A DNA stretch of 64,000 nt, from contig NZ_VRKN01000005.1 in assembly GCF_008080435.1 (NCBI RefSeq), positions 310,001 through 374,000 of the forward strand, given 5' to 3'. The notes beneath the pieces are model-generated. The model was given only the letters and a program-made list of their open reading frames with translations. It was not told where the DNA came from and did no database searches. The DNA comes from Enterobacter asburiae (GTDB taxonomy: Bacteria; Pseudomonadota; Gammaproteobacteria; Enterobacterales; Enterobacteriaceae). Shown here piece by piece: positions 16,920 through 25,757 of this stretch (positions within the stretch are counted from its first letter, which is position 1; the number at the start of each line of letters is the position of its first letter). The translations under genes and the position numbers were made by a program.

Positions 16920-19900
16920 ATGTCTTATTTAAATAGAGTCTTCACCACGCGGTTTATGAAGACGCTGCTGATTGTGTGTGGTGTTGCGTTATTGATCGCC
17001 GCCATCTGGTTCCTGGGACCGTTCTTTGGATTTGGTGAATCTCGTCCTCTGCAGAGCATTGAGTCGCGCATTATTTTTATTCTGCTGGCGGCGTTTTGCC
17101 TGGTCTGTCTCTGGCTGGGCTGGCCCGCGTTTATTGCGCTGACCGCGACGTTGTGCGTCATTGTCTGGGTATTCGGCCCCTTCCTGTTGGTGGGGGAAAG
17201 CTGGCCTGTTGCGCCGGTGAGCGTCAGGCTGGCGATCATTGTCGTTATTTTGCTGGTCGCGTTGTTATACGGCTTGTGGTTATTACTGCTGGCGCTGAAA
17301 GACAACCCTGAGCTGCTCAATAAATTTGCCCGCAATAAGGGGCCGGTCGCGGACGATAACAGCTCGGAAGTGATGGCGGTCATTAGCAATGCGGTCAACT
17401 ACGTGAATACAAGCCGCGGCACGCTGTCGTTTTTCCAGCGCGTGATCCTGGCACGTAAGCCGCTGGATGTGCTGCCCTGGTATATGATGATCGGGACCGC
17501 TGGCGCCGGCAAAACGTCGGCGATCCTGGCATCCGGCCAGAATTTCCCGCTGCCGGAGCAACTGAATCAGGTCGGGAAGCCTGCCTCACCCACCCGCAAC
17601 TGCGAATGCTGGTTCGCCAATGACGCAATCTATCTTGACACATCCGGGAAATACATCAGCGAGCCGGAAACCTACCTCAGCGAGTGGCGCGCGATCCTGA
17701 AAGCGCTGAAAAAACACCGTCCGGTCAAGGCGATTAATGGCGTGGTATTGTCCTTTTCCGCCGCCGACGTGATGTGCCGTAATAAAGCCGAACTGTTTGA
17801 GCTGGCGGCCAGCCTGCGGGCAAAAATTGAGGATGTGCGGCAGACGCTCGGCGTGCGTTTTCCGGTGTATGTGCTGGTGACGAAACTCGATCAGTTACCG
17901 GGCTTTACCGAGTATTTCAGGATCCTGACCGATCAGGAACGCGAGCAGGTTTGGGGCGTGACGTTCCCTTATGGTGATGTCAAAACCGTTTCCGTCTCGG
18001 GGTTGCGTGACCAGATCGTCGAGGAGTTCTCCCTGCTTGAAGAGCGTCTGGAGCGCGAGATGATCGTGCGTCAGCAGGAGGAGTACGACCATCGGGATCG
18101 CAAAAAGATGTACGCGTTGCCGCAAGACTTTCACCTGCTTTCCGGCATGGTGGCGGAAGTGGTACATAACATCTTTTTTGCCTCCCGCTACGATGAAACG
18201 CAAAGCTATACCCAGCTGCGCGGTATCTATTTTAGCAGCAGCCATCAGCCGATTGATTTTAACCTACTGAATAACCAGAGCGTGATTCGTCACTGGTCAA
18301 ACTACGTCGAGCATAAGTCGCCGGAAGGGATGGCGTCGCTGAGCGCGAAGTCAGACGACCAGGATTTTCTGGTTAACGATGTCTCTTACGGGCGGCAGTA
18401 TTTTCTTAAACAGCCCTTTAGCGACGTGATCGTTAAGGACCTGCATTTGGCGCGCTATAACCTGGCTAACCAGTCAAAGTACCGCCTTCAACGCTTCCTT
18501 GGCCACACGCTGTGCATTGTGATCGCCTTTATTTTGTTAAACGGTTTCTATAACAGCTATCACAACAACAGCGGTTATCTGGAGGCCATCGAGACGAAAG
18601 TTGCCGTGCTGCGCGGCGAAGTGAACCGCTTCAACCAGGCGGCGAACGACACCATGCTGCCGCGCCTGTTGGCGCTCTCACACTCGCTGCCGGACTACGG
18701 CACGCTGGATGTGTTGAACCCAATATTGTCGTGGCGTTATGGGCTGTATACCGGCACGGATGTGGCGACAGCGTCGGATTCGCTCTATCAGTATTTCCTG
18801 CAGCGGCTGCTGTTGCCGCAGATCCAGCAGCAGGTGGTGGTGTCGTTACAGGACGCGATTGAGAGCGGTGACGCGACGCGCATCTACAGCCTGTTAAAGC
18901 TCTATCTGCAGGTCACCGGTCAGGGCAAGTTCGACCAGCAAGAGATGATCGTCAGCATTACCCAACTGTGGGAGCACACCGGCAAGCTTCAGCCTTATGA
19001 AGAACGGCAGATTTTTGTCTCGCATCTGACCCAGCTTTTTGCGGTGCCTGAGTGGCGGCGTTTTGGTCAGGATGTGGATGAAGGCCTGGTGAAATACGCG
19101 CGGGCGGTGCTGGAACGCGAAGACTTAGCCAGCCGCCTTTATGGGCGAATCAAAGCCTCCCTGGCGCAGGACGCGCCGGCGGATTTAACCCTCGGTGAAA
19201 TGGCAAAATCCCAGGGGGGGGATCTGTTTACTTTGAGCGATGAGTATAGCGGGGGCGCCATTCCAGGCCTTTTTACCCGGGCCGGGTATTACGAGGCGTT
19301 TAAAAAAAAAATGGGTCCGGAGCTGATGCTGTTAACGCGTGAGGATGCCTGGGTGCTGGGAAAAGCGAAGCCGGACGCCGCGCCGCCAAAGATGGCCGTC
19401 GGCAGCGATGGCACGCTGGTTAACCCGGTGCAGCAGCAGATTCTCGCCCTTTATCTGGATGAATATACCCGGTGCTGGCAGGACTTTCTGAGCAATATTC
19501 GTATTAAAGAGAACGTGCTCACGCAGGATTACGGCAGTGCAGGCGTCGCGGCAAATATCTATATGCTGCGAACGCTCAGCGCCTCCAGTTCGCCACTGGT
19601 GAATCTCATTCAGCGCATCGTGAAGGAGACGACACTGGCGAAAAGCGATGAAAAATCGCTACTTGATAACGTTAGCACTAAAGGCCGAATTCTGAATGCG
19701 GCGGAGAAGGTGAGTCTCGCTTATGCCAGCATGGAAAAGAAGTTGCTCAGAGAGCGGGTTGATAGCCAGTTTGCCCCGCTGCGGGAATTTGCCACCGGTA
19801 GCCAGGAACTGACGCAGGAAGGAAGCCCAGCCATGAACGGCGCGGAGCTTGGCAAGCTGATGGGGGCGTTAAGCGAACAGTACACGCTGTTTGTGATTTA

Positions 19901-20747
19901 CGACGATGCGCTGAAAAACGGTAACTCGCCGTCGCTGCCGAATACCGCCCTGAAAATTAGCGCCGAATCGCAAACCTGGCCCGATCCGCTGAGCCACCTG
20001 GTGGGACCGCTGCTGGATAGCGTTTACCATCACGCCAGCCAGGAGGCTATCGCCAGAAGCAATGCAGGGATTGAAGAGAGCATCGGGCAGGTTTGTCGCG
20101 CCACGCTGAAGGGGCGTTACCCGTTTGCCGAGACTTCACGTGAAGTCAAACGCGCTGACTTTGAGCGCTTTTTCGCGGTGGGCGGCCTGGTCGACGAATA
20201 TTACAAAAAATACCTCGCGGATAAAGTCGATACCTCTTCGCAACCGTGGCGTTATAAAGGCGACGTCGAGACGGATGATGCGAATATGTTGGCATTTTTT
20301 GAGCAGGTGGCGGAAATTCGCGAAGCCTTTTTCCAGGGAGAAAATGGCCGAAAATTATCGCTCGCGTTTGATATTTCGGTTCAGCATCTGGACCCGGCGA
20401 TTACGCAGCTCAATATGAATTTTGACGGTCAGCAGGTGAATTATGCGCACGGGCCGGTTTCATCGGCGTCGATCGTCTGGCCGACGTCGCGTGCCGTATC
20501 AAAAACGACAATGAACGTGACCCCAAGGGTCGCAACGGGGAATTCGTCGCTGACGTTTAGCGGTCCATGGTCGCTTTTACGCTGGCTGGACAGCGCTCGC
20601 GATATTTCCTCAACGGATACTGATGAACTGATTTTGCGTTATTCGCTGGACTCCAGACGTGCGGACCTTGAGGTCGTGGGGCTAACCTTCAAAGATCAAC
20701 TGGTCGTGGATATGTTGAAAGATTTCCGTTGTCCTGGCGAATATTAA
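16920..20747 (+). CDS. tssM: T6SS inner-membrane protein TssM (IcmF)
   Basis: A 1275-residue TssM of full length. Three membrane segments are seen: two or three in the first 130 residues and one near 535 (FLGHTLCIVIAFILLNGFY). A cytoplasmic NTPase domain between them has Walker A GTAGAGKT near residue 191. The long periplasmic part ends in the IcmF C-terminal domain (SSLTFSGPWSLLRWLDSA). TssM links TssL in the inner membrane to TssJ. It starts 11 bases after tssL. The following gene begins within 15 bases of its stop. Confidence 0.96.
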   Translation: MSYLNRVFTTRFMKTLLIVCGVALLIAAIWFLGPFFGFGESRPLQSIESRIIFILLAAFCLVCLWLGWPAFIALTATLCVIVWVFGPFLLVGESWPVAPVSVRLAIIVVILLVALLYGLWLLLLALKDNPELLNKFARNKGPVADDNSSEVMAVISNAVNYVNTSRGTLSFFQRVILARKPLDVLPWYMMIGTAGAGKTSAILASGQNFPLPEQLNQVGKPASPTRNCECWFANDAIYLDTSGKYISEPETYLSEWRAILKALKKHRPVKAINGVVLSFSAADVMCRNKAELFELAASLRAKIEDVRQTLGVRFPVYVLVTKLDQLPGFTEYFRILTDQEREQVWGVTFPYGDVKTVSVSGLRDQIVEEFSLLEERLEREMIVRQQEEYDHRDRKKMYALPQDFHLLSGMVAEVVHNIFFASRYDETQSYTQLRGIYFSSSHQPIDFNLLNNQSVIRHWSNYVEHKSPEGMASLSAKSDDQDFLVNDVSYGRQYFLKQPFSDVIVKDLHLARYNLANQSKYRLQRFLGHTLCIVIAFILLNGFYNSYHNNSGYLEAIETKVAVLRGEVNRFNQAANDTMLPRLLALSHSLPDYGTLDVLNPILSWRYGLYTGTDVATASDSLYQYFLQRLLLPQIQQQVVVSLQDAIESGDATRIYSLLKLYLQVTGQGKFDQQEMIVSITQLWEHTGKLQPYEERQIFVSHLTQLFAVPEWRRFGQDVDEGLVKYARAVLEREDLASRLYGRIKASLAQDAPADLTLGEMAKSQGGDLFTLSDEYSGGAIPGLFTRAGYYEAFKKKMGPELMLLTREDAWVLGKAKPDAAPPKMAVGSDGTLVNPVQQQILALYLDEYTRCWQDFLSNIRIKENVLTQDYGSAGVAANIYMLRTLSASSSPLVNLIQRIVKETTLAKSDEKSLLDNVSTKGRILNAAEKVSLAYASMEKKLLRERVDSQFAPLREFATGSQELTQEGSPAMNGAELGKLMGALSEQYTLFVIYDDALKNGNSPSLPNTALKISAESQTWPDPLSHLVGPLLDSVYHHASQEAIARSNAGIEESIGQVCRATLKGRYPFAETSREVKRADFERFFAVGGLVDEYYKKYLADKVDTSSQPWRYKGDVETDDANMLAFFEQVAEIREAFFQGENGRKLSLAFDISVQHLDPAITQLNMNFDGQQVNYAHGPVSSASIVWPTSRAVSKTTMNVTPRVATGNSSLTFSGPWSLLRWLDSARDISSTDTDELILRYSLDSRRADLEVVGLTFKDQLVVDMLKDFRCPGEY

Positions 20748-20761
20748 AATCCGAGGGAAAG

Positions 20762-21415
20762 ATGTCTCTACGACTGTATTTACTTGGTGGTGAGTCGCGT
20801 GCGAGTCCGTTTTGCAGAAAGAGAAAAAAACAGCGCCAGAAGGAGGCTTTTATTTCTCAAGAAATTCTGTCAAACATGGCGACGGCAATGACAGACGAAT
20901 ATTTGTCTACGGCATATCCGTGGTGTTTTGTCATATCGTCCAGCACTGCACAGGATAAATATCATTATGTCGGGGCGTGTAAGATTCTTTGTGATGAACA
21001 AGGGGGGAAATCGCTTATTGGAATGTACAGCCCGGTTTCATACCAGTGGTTGAATAAGAACATGCAGGCTGAATTTCCGCTGACATTCTGGATGAGTAGA
21101 ATTTTAAATATGATACAGGAAAATGATTTTTCTGCCCGCAACACACCATTGCTACGGCAATGGCGCACGGCGCTGCAGCGTGCTTATTCTCCATTTTGGG
21201 AGTCTTTTGCGCTGACGCCTGCATGGCGTTTTAAAACTCGTTCGCAGGCCTTACTCAGGGAGGGATCACAGGAAGACTATTACATCCGAAATAGCGATGG
21301 TGTTGACGTTATGCCATGGAAAAACTGGCCTGACTGCCTATTAAACGAGTCAGGGATATGGTTATGGCGGGAAAGTCGACATAGAAAAATATTGGATTCA
21401 CAACGTATCAGGTGA
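20762..21415 (+). CDS. Unrecognised T6SS-linked protein
   Basis: A 217-residue soluble protein starting at the ATG at 20762, behind a GAGGGA ribosome-binding site; an upstream TTG at 20729 is in frame but would overlap tssM. The N-terminus reads MSLRLYLLGGESRASPF and is followed by a basic KRKKQRQK stretch. Later come YPWCFVISSS, GMYSPVSYQWLN and an Arg/Trp-rich C-terminal third. I do not see the GDF motif of TagF, which might be expected here. Its place between tssM and vgrG resembles accessory genes of Salmonella SPI-6-like loci. No function can be assigned. Confidence 0.75.
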   Translation: MSLRLYLLGGESRASPFCRKRKKQRQKEAFISQEILSNMATAMTDEYLSTAYPWCFVISSSTAQDKYHYVGACKILCDEQGGKSLIGMYSPVSYQWLNKNMQAEFPLTFWMSRILNMIQENDFSARNTPLLRQWRTALQRAYSPFWESFALTPAWRFKTRSQALLREGSQEDYYIRNSDGVDVMPWKNWPDCLLNESGIWLWRESRHRKILDSQRIR

Positions 21416-21419
21416 TTAT

Positions 21420-23771
21420 ATGTCACGTACTATTACATTAAGCAGTCCGGCGATGCCGTTGTTGCTGGGTGATACCGCTCTGGTCATCTCCAGGCTGGAT
21501 GGTGAAGAGGCGCTGTCGTCCCTGTACTCCTATGTGATTACGGCTAAAACCCCAGCTAACCCTTTGATTCCCTGGCAGGTCGCATCGAATGTCGATTTGA
21601 AAGCGTTAATCGGCAAAGAAATGACCGTCACCATTGAACTGGATGGCAACGGGCTGGGGGATATTTTTGCAATTGGTAAAGATACCCGGGAAATTTCAGG
21701 AATTGTGCAACGTGCGCGTTATATCGGACGCGATGGTAATCAGGCGCTCTATGAAATTGTGATTCGCCCATGGCTGCATCTGGCAGAACTCACCTCTGAT
21801 TTCAAAATATTCCAGCAAAAAACCGTGGTGGATATTATTGATGAGGTGTTAGGCGATTACAATTTCCCGTTAGAAAAACGGCTATCGGGAAGCTACCCGC
21901 TGCTGGATTTCCAGGTTCAGTATGGTGAGACCGACTTTGATTTTATTGAACGGTTAATGGAAGAGTGGGGTATTTATTGGTTCTTTGAACATGCCGAACA
22001 GCATCACAAACTGATTTTAGTGGATAACGTCGGGGCGCATAAACGTTTCCCGAGTGAAGCCTATCACGTGATTCAGTACGCTGCCGATCGTCCGAAGATG
22101 GACCAGGAATATATCAACCAGTTCCATTTTCAGGAGACCATTACTTCCGGGAAATGGGTCACCAACGATTATGATTTTACGAAATCACGCGCCGATATTA
22201 TGGCGCTCGACAGCAAGCCGCGTAAAACCAGTTTTAATGAGATGGAGATCTTCCACTGGCCTGGTGATTACGAGCAGCCCAATATCGGCGAGCAGCTGGC
22301 GCGGGTGCGAATGGAAGAGCGCGGGGCGCTGGGGTCACGCTGCGAAGGTTCCGGCGAACTGCGCGGTATTGCCTGTGGGTGTGATTTTGAACTGGTGAAT
22401 TATCCCGTCGAGAAAGCGAACCGCGAATACATGATTTTGCGAAGCCATCTGGTGGTGGAAGAGATTAATCAGGTGACTGGCGTGGACGAGTTCCGTTATC
22501 ACTGCGATTTTACCGTTCAGCCAACCACCAAGATTTATCGCCACCCGATGACGGTGCCCAAGCCAAAAACCAGCGGACCGCAAACGGCTATTATTGTTGG
22601 TCCTGATGGCGAAGAGATCTGGACCGACGAATACGGCCGCGTAAAGGTGCGTTTTTTGTGGGATCGCTATGGTAAGAACAAAGAGTCCGACTCCTGCTGG
22701 CTACGGGTGAGCCAGGCCTGGGCCGGAAACAACTTTGGCGGCATCTATATTCCCCGTATCGGCCATGAAGTGATTGTCGACTTTATTAACGGCGATCCGG
22801 ACAGACCGCTGATTATCGGCAGCCTGTACAACAACGTCACAATGCCGCCGTGGGATCTGCCAGTGAACGCTACGCAGAGCGGGCTGGTTAGCCGCACCGT
22901 TGGCGGTGGGCGAAGTAACTTTAACGGCATTCGCTTTGAAGATAAGCCTGGGCTTGAGCAGTACTGGGAACAGGCCGAGCGCAATATGACCCGTTTAACC
23001 AAGCAAAACGAGGAGCAGACGATCGGCATGAATTCCGACGTGAATGTCGGCCTGTCGCGAAACCTGTTCGTTGGCGCGAACTATATGTCGGATGTGATCG
23101 GTAACAGTAGCGCCATGATCGGAGGCGCGCTGGCCATTCAGGTGGGAGGAGGCCAGACCGATACCGTTGCGCTTGCGAAGGGAATTAACGTCGGCGGCGC
23201 ATTTATGACGAACGTAGGTGGCTACCACTCTTTATCTGTTGGCGGCGCTCAACAGGTCAATGTGGGGGGGTATCACTCTCTGGCTGTCGGCGGCGCGAGC
23301 ACCACCGTTGCGGGAGGCGCGATGACGCTCTCGGCAGGCGGTGAGCTGGTGCTTTCGGCGAAGAAGATCAAAATCGTGGGATCCGATCAGGTCATTATCC
23401 AGGGCGGCACAGTCGAACTTAACCCTGGCGATTGCTGCGATAAATGCGGCGGTGGTGGTGGCGGCGGCGGCGGCGGTGGAATGATTGGCCTGCGTGGCCT
23501 GCCTGTGATTTCAACGCTGTTTGGCGTTGAGATTCCGTTACCGCCGCTCCCGACGCCAACGGAGCCCCCGACGGATACGCCAACGGAGTCTCCGACAGAA
23601 ACGCCAACGGAAACCCCGACGGAGACGCCAACGGAGTCCCCGACGGAAACCCCGACGGAGACGCCGACGGAGACGCCAACGGAGACGCCGACGGAGACGC
23701 CAACGGAGACGCCAACGGAAACCCCGACGGAAACTCCAACGCAGACAGGCAGCGAAACGCCTGAGCCTTAA
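21420..23771 (+). CDS. vgrG: T6SS spike protein VgrG with repetitive C-terminal tail
   Basis: A 783-residue VgrG. The gp27-like part opens with a beta domain (ALVISRLDGEEALSSLYSYV) and carries YGETDFDFIERLMEEWGIYW. The gp5-like OB fold has IVGPDGEEIWTDEYGRVKV and the WAGNNFGGIYIPRIGHEVIV block. A beta-helical needle follows, with repeated NVGGxxxxxVGG segments. After NPGDCCDKC come 11 Gly residues and then an extension of 16 tetrapeptides of T/S-P-T-E type. There is no folded C-terminal toxin domain. VgrG trimerises at the tip of the Hcp tube. It lies five bases after the unknown gene and 60 bases before the PAAR gene. Confidence 0.96.
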   Translation: MSRTITLSSPAMPLLLGDTALVISRLDGEEALSSLYSYVITAKTPANPLIPWQVASNVDLKALIGKEMTVTIELDGNGLGDIFAIGKDTREISGIVQRARYIGRDGNQALYEIVIRPWLHLAELTSDFKIFQQKTVVDIIDEVLGDYNFPLEKRLSGSYPLLDFQVQYGETDFDFIERLMEEWGIYWFFEHAEQHHKLILVDNVGAHKRFPSEAYHVIQYAADRPKMDQEYINQFHFQETITSGKWVTNDYDFTKSRADIMALDSKPRKTSFNEMEIFHWPGDYEQPNIGEQLARVRMEERGALGSRCEGSGELRGIACGCDFELVNYPVEKANREYMILRSHLVVEEINQVTGVDEFRYHCDFTVQPTTKIYRHPMTVPKPKTSGPQTAIIVGPDGEEIWTDEYGRVKVRFLWDRYGKNKESDSCWLRVSQAWAGNNFGGIYIPRIGHEVIVDFINGDPDRPLIIGSLYNNVTMPPWDLPVNATQSGLVSRTVGGGRSNFNGIRFEDKPGLEQYWEQAERNMTRLTKQNEEQTIGMNSDVNVGLSRNLFVGANYMSDVIGNSSAMIGGALAIQVGGGQTDTVALAKGINVGGAFMTNVGGYHSLSVGGAQQVNVGGYHSLAVGGASTTVAGGAMTLSAGGELVLSAKKIKIVGSDQVIIQGGTVELNPGDCCDKCGGGGGGGGGGGMIGLRGLPVISTLFGVEIPLPPLPTPTEPPTDTPTESPTETPTETPTETPTESPTETPTETPTETPTETPTETPTETPTETPTETPTQTGSETPEP
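23553..23744 (+). repeat. 12-bp tandem repeat in vgrG encoding TPTE units
   Basis: Sixteen in-frame 12-base units, variants of ACGCCAACGGAG and ACCCCGACGGAA, encode TPTE with PPTD, SPTE and TPTQ variants. Third-base differences between units show it is not freshly amplified, but neighbouring units such as ACGCCGACGGAG are identical. Because units are 12 bases, gain or loss changes tail length without shifting frame. Confidence 0.95.
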
Positions 23772-23831
23772 TGTGCATCTGACGGCGAAGACCTGTCGTC
23801 GTCACCCACTATTTTTAAGGGAGAGTGAAAT

Positions 23832-24095
23832 ATGCAAAACGCAGCACGTGTCGGAGATGCCACCGCTCACGGTGGTGCCTTATGTTCCGGGTCGGGAAAT
23901 GTCTACGTTAATGGCATTCCAGCCGCGATGGTGGGCGTCAGTATCGCACCATGCGCGCTGTTGCATGGCGCAGCGCCCGTGGCCGTAGGCTCAGGAACGG
24001 TCTTTATCAACGGGGTACCGGCCGCAAGGCTGGGCGATGTAACCGGGTGCGGTGCGGCTGTCGTAACGGGCTCTGGCGATGTCTATATCGGTTAA
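23832..24095 (+). CDS. PAAR-domain spike-tip protein
   Basis: An 87-residue stand-alone PAAR protein. It starts MQNAARVGDATAHGG and shows the typical repeats GSGNVYVNGIPAA, GSGTVFINGVPAARLGD and GSGDVYIG. PAAR proteins fold into a zinc-bound cone that caps the VgrG trimer. There is no N- or C-terminal toxin extension, so it is a structural tip or adaptor. It follows vgrG by 60 bases behind AAGGGAGAG. The stop codon overlaps the upstream reading of the next gene. Confidence 0.93.
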   Translation: MQNAARVGDATAHGGALCSGSGNVYVNGIPAAMVGVSIAPCALLHGAAPVAVGSGTVFINGVPAARLGDVTGCGAAVVTGSGDVYIG

Positions 24096-24099
24096 CGCA

Positions 24100-24942
24100 A
24101 TGAAGTTGCGTTTTGAATGGCCCGTATCGCGCCAGCCCGTGACGCTGCAGGAAGGTATTACGGCGGATCGGGCCATTGTGCTAGAGGTAAGCCGCGGGGT
24201 CTTTGGACCCCACAGCCAGGTGCCCGAGGGGCAAGATGCGGTGGCTTTTTACTGGCATTTAACCCGTCCGGTCATGCGGAACTTTTGCGTCAACGCCATC
24301 TGTTTGCTGGACGGCGTAGAGCTCCGCTATGGCGAGAGCCAGCCCCTGCGCATCGGGAGCCATCTTCAGATCGGCCACTTTAAGCTGGAGATGTCCACTG
24401 AGGAGGCCGACGCGCTAACGCATCAGGGATTTTCGCCGTTTATCGGCGCGGAGAATACCTGGCAGGCGGCGGATAAAATCCCTGAAGTTGAGGAGATTTT
24501 GCCGAACGGGGGCAGTTATATAAATGACTTACATTATTTTAATAATGTCATCGCGCAAAGGAACAGCAATGATGTATTGAAAATGCTTGAAATCGAGTAC
24601 AAACGATTCCTTATCTGGCAAGAGCAAGGACGCCAGTACTACGATAACGTCAGCAATGAAGCGGCTTATCTTATCAAAACCGATAATCAGTTTGACCGCG
24701 TAAACGAAAGTCTAAAAGAAAAGACTTTAACGGAATGTATCGTCGACAGATCTTTTCTGATGGAAAAGGTCTGGCCTGATTTTGAAAACAGCGGTATCCC
24801 GGACGATATTTTTGTCGAAGAAGAAAAAATCGATTTACTCAAATCCCTTTCACCAGAGCATATCGTGGCGAAAGGCACATATCAGGTTCCGGAGCTGGTG
24901 TTCCGTGATTTCCACAAGATTGGCCTGGATTCACACTATTAA
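24100..24942 (+). CDS. T6SS accessory protein with FHA-like N-terminus (TagK-like)
   Basis: A 280-residue soluble protein. The ATG at 24100, four bases past the PAAR stop, is used here; an ATG at 24079 in the same frame would overlap PAAR by 17 bases. The first 100 residues look like a forkhead-associated fold: ISRGVFGPHSQ-type loop (here VSRGVFGPHSQ), then NAICLLDGVELRYGESQPLRIGSH in pieces. The remaining part is acidic and helical. It resembles the TagK group of enterobacterial T6SS loci. FHA domains bind phosphothreonine, but no Ser/Thr kinase (PpkA) is seen in the window, so the partner is unknown. The family name is moderately sure. Confidence 0.72.
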   Translation: MKLRFEWPVSRQPVTLQEGITADRAIVLEVSRGVFGPHSQVPEGQDAVAFYWHLTRPVMRNFCVNAICLLDGVELRYGESQPLRIGSHLQIGHFKLEMSTEEADALTHQGFSPFIGAENTWQAADKIPEVEEILPNGGSYINDLHYFNNVIAQRNSNDVLKMLEIEYKRFLIWQEQGRQYYDNVSNEAAYLIKTDNQFDRVNESLKEKTLTECIVDRSFLMEKVWPDFENSGIPDDIFVEEEKIDLLKSLSPEHIVAKGTYQVPELVFRDFHKIGLDSHY

Positions 24943-24959
24943 TAACAGGAGTTACTACT

Positions 24960-25757
24960 ATGCAGGACATTACAACATTAACCGAAACATTAAAAACCGC
25001 TTCTCTTAATGATTTGCTGGCGCAGGTTCTTTCCCAGGTGAAGGCGTCTCCGCAAGATCTCAAAGCCCGGGAAGTGCTGTTTAAATTGTATTGCGTTGAC
25101 GGCGCATGGAACAGCGCGTTACTGCAACTGCAGACTTTATCGCTGCTCGACGAGGAAATGAAAAAACAGTGTGAGCTCTATAAAAACCTCGTCTTTAGTG
25201 AAATGCAGCGCACGCAGGTTTTATCCGGTGAGCGTCTGGCCGCAACGTTGCAGGGCGATATGCCGTTGTGGATGGAGAAACTACATGAGGCGAACGGACA
25301 ATATTGCCAGGGCAATATGAAGTTATCGGATATGACGCGATCTGAAGCATTTGAACTTGCGCCGGAAAGCCATGGCAAAAGTGATACTTTGGGCGAATTT
25401 TCCTGGATTGCAGACAGCGATGGCCGTCTTGGGCCGGTATGTGAATTTATTTGTGCCGGAGGATATCGTTGGCTACCTTTCTCTGAAGTTCAACAATTAC
25501 GCGTTTCAAAACCGAAAGATCTCCTCGACCTTCTCTGGACACAGGCATCCGTTAACGTTGCGGGGGAAGAATATTTTGGCTTCATTCCGGCACGCTACCC
25601 GATTATGACGGATGATGAACAAGACTATAAACTGGGGTCAAAGACAGAGTGGTCCTCGCTATCCGATCTGCTCATACTCGGCCATGGCCGTAAGGTACTC
25701 ATTACCGACAGCTGTGAACATTCGATCATGGAGGTGGGTGAGATTGTCTTCGAATAA
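24960..25757 (+). CDS. tagJ: T6SS accessory protein TagJ (ImpE/SciE family)
   Basis: A 265-residue protein of the ImpE/SciE (TagJ) family. The helical N-terminal half has the family pattern LAQVLSQVKASPQDLKAREV followed by LFKLYCVDGAWNSALLQLQT. The C-terminal half has FSWIADSDGRLGPVCEF and YRWLPFSEV. TagJ binds the sheath protein TssB in some systems and influences ClpV-driven recycling. It starts 17 bases after the previous gene and overlaps tssE by 14 bases. In many relatives tagJ and tssE lie with tssA, tssF and tssG; here they close the rightward operon. Confidence 0.88.
   Translation: MQDITTLTETLKTASLNDLLAQVLSQVKASPQDLKAREVLFKLYCVDGAWNSALLQLQTLSLLDEEMKKQCELYKNLVFSEMQRTQVLSGERLAATLQGDMPLWMEKLHEANGQYCQGNMKLSDMTRSEAFELAPESHGKSDTLGEFSWIADSDGRLGPVCEFICAGGYRWLPFSEVQQLRVSKPKDLLDLLWTQASVNVAGEEYFGFIPARYPIMTDDEQDYKLGSKTEWSSLSDLLILGHGRKVLITDSCEHSIMEVGEIVFE

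Noticed and set aside
23553..23744. Tandem repeats that could look like a CRISPR array
   Set aside because: Units are 12 bases, contiguous, without spacers, and in frame with vgrG.
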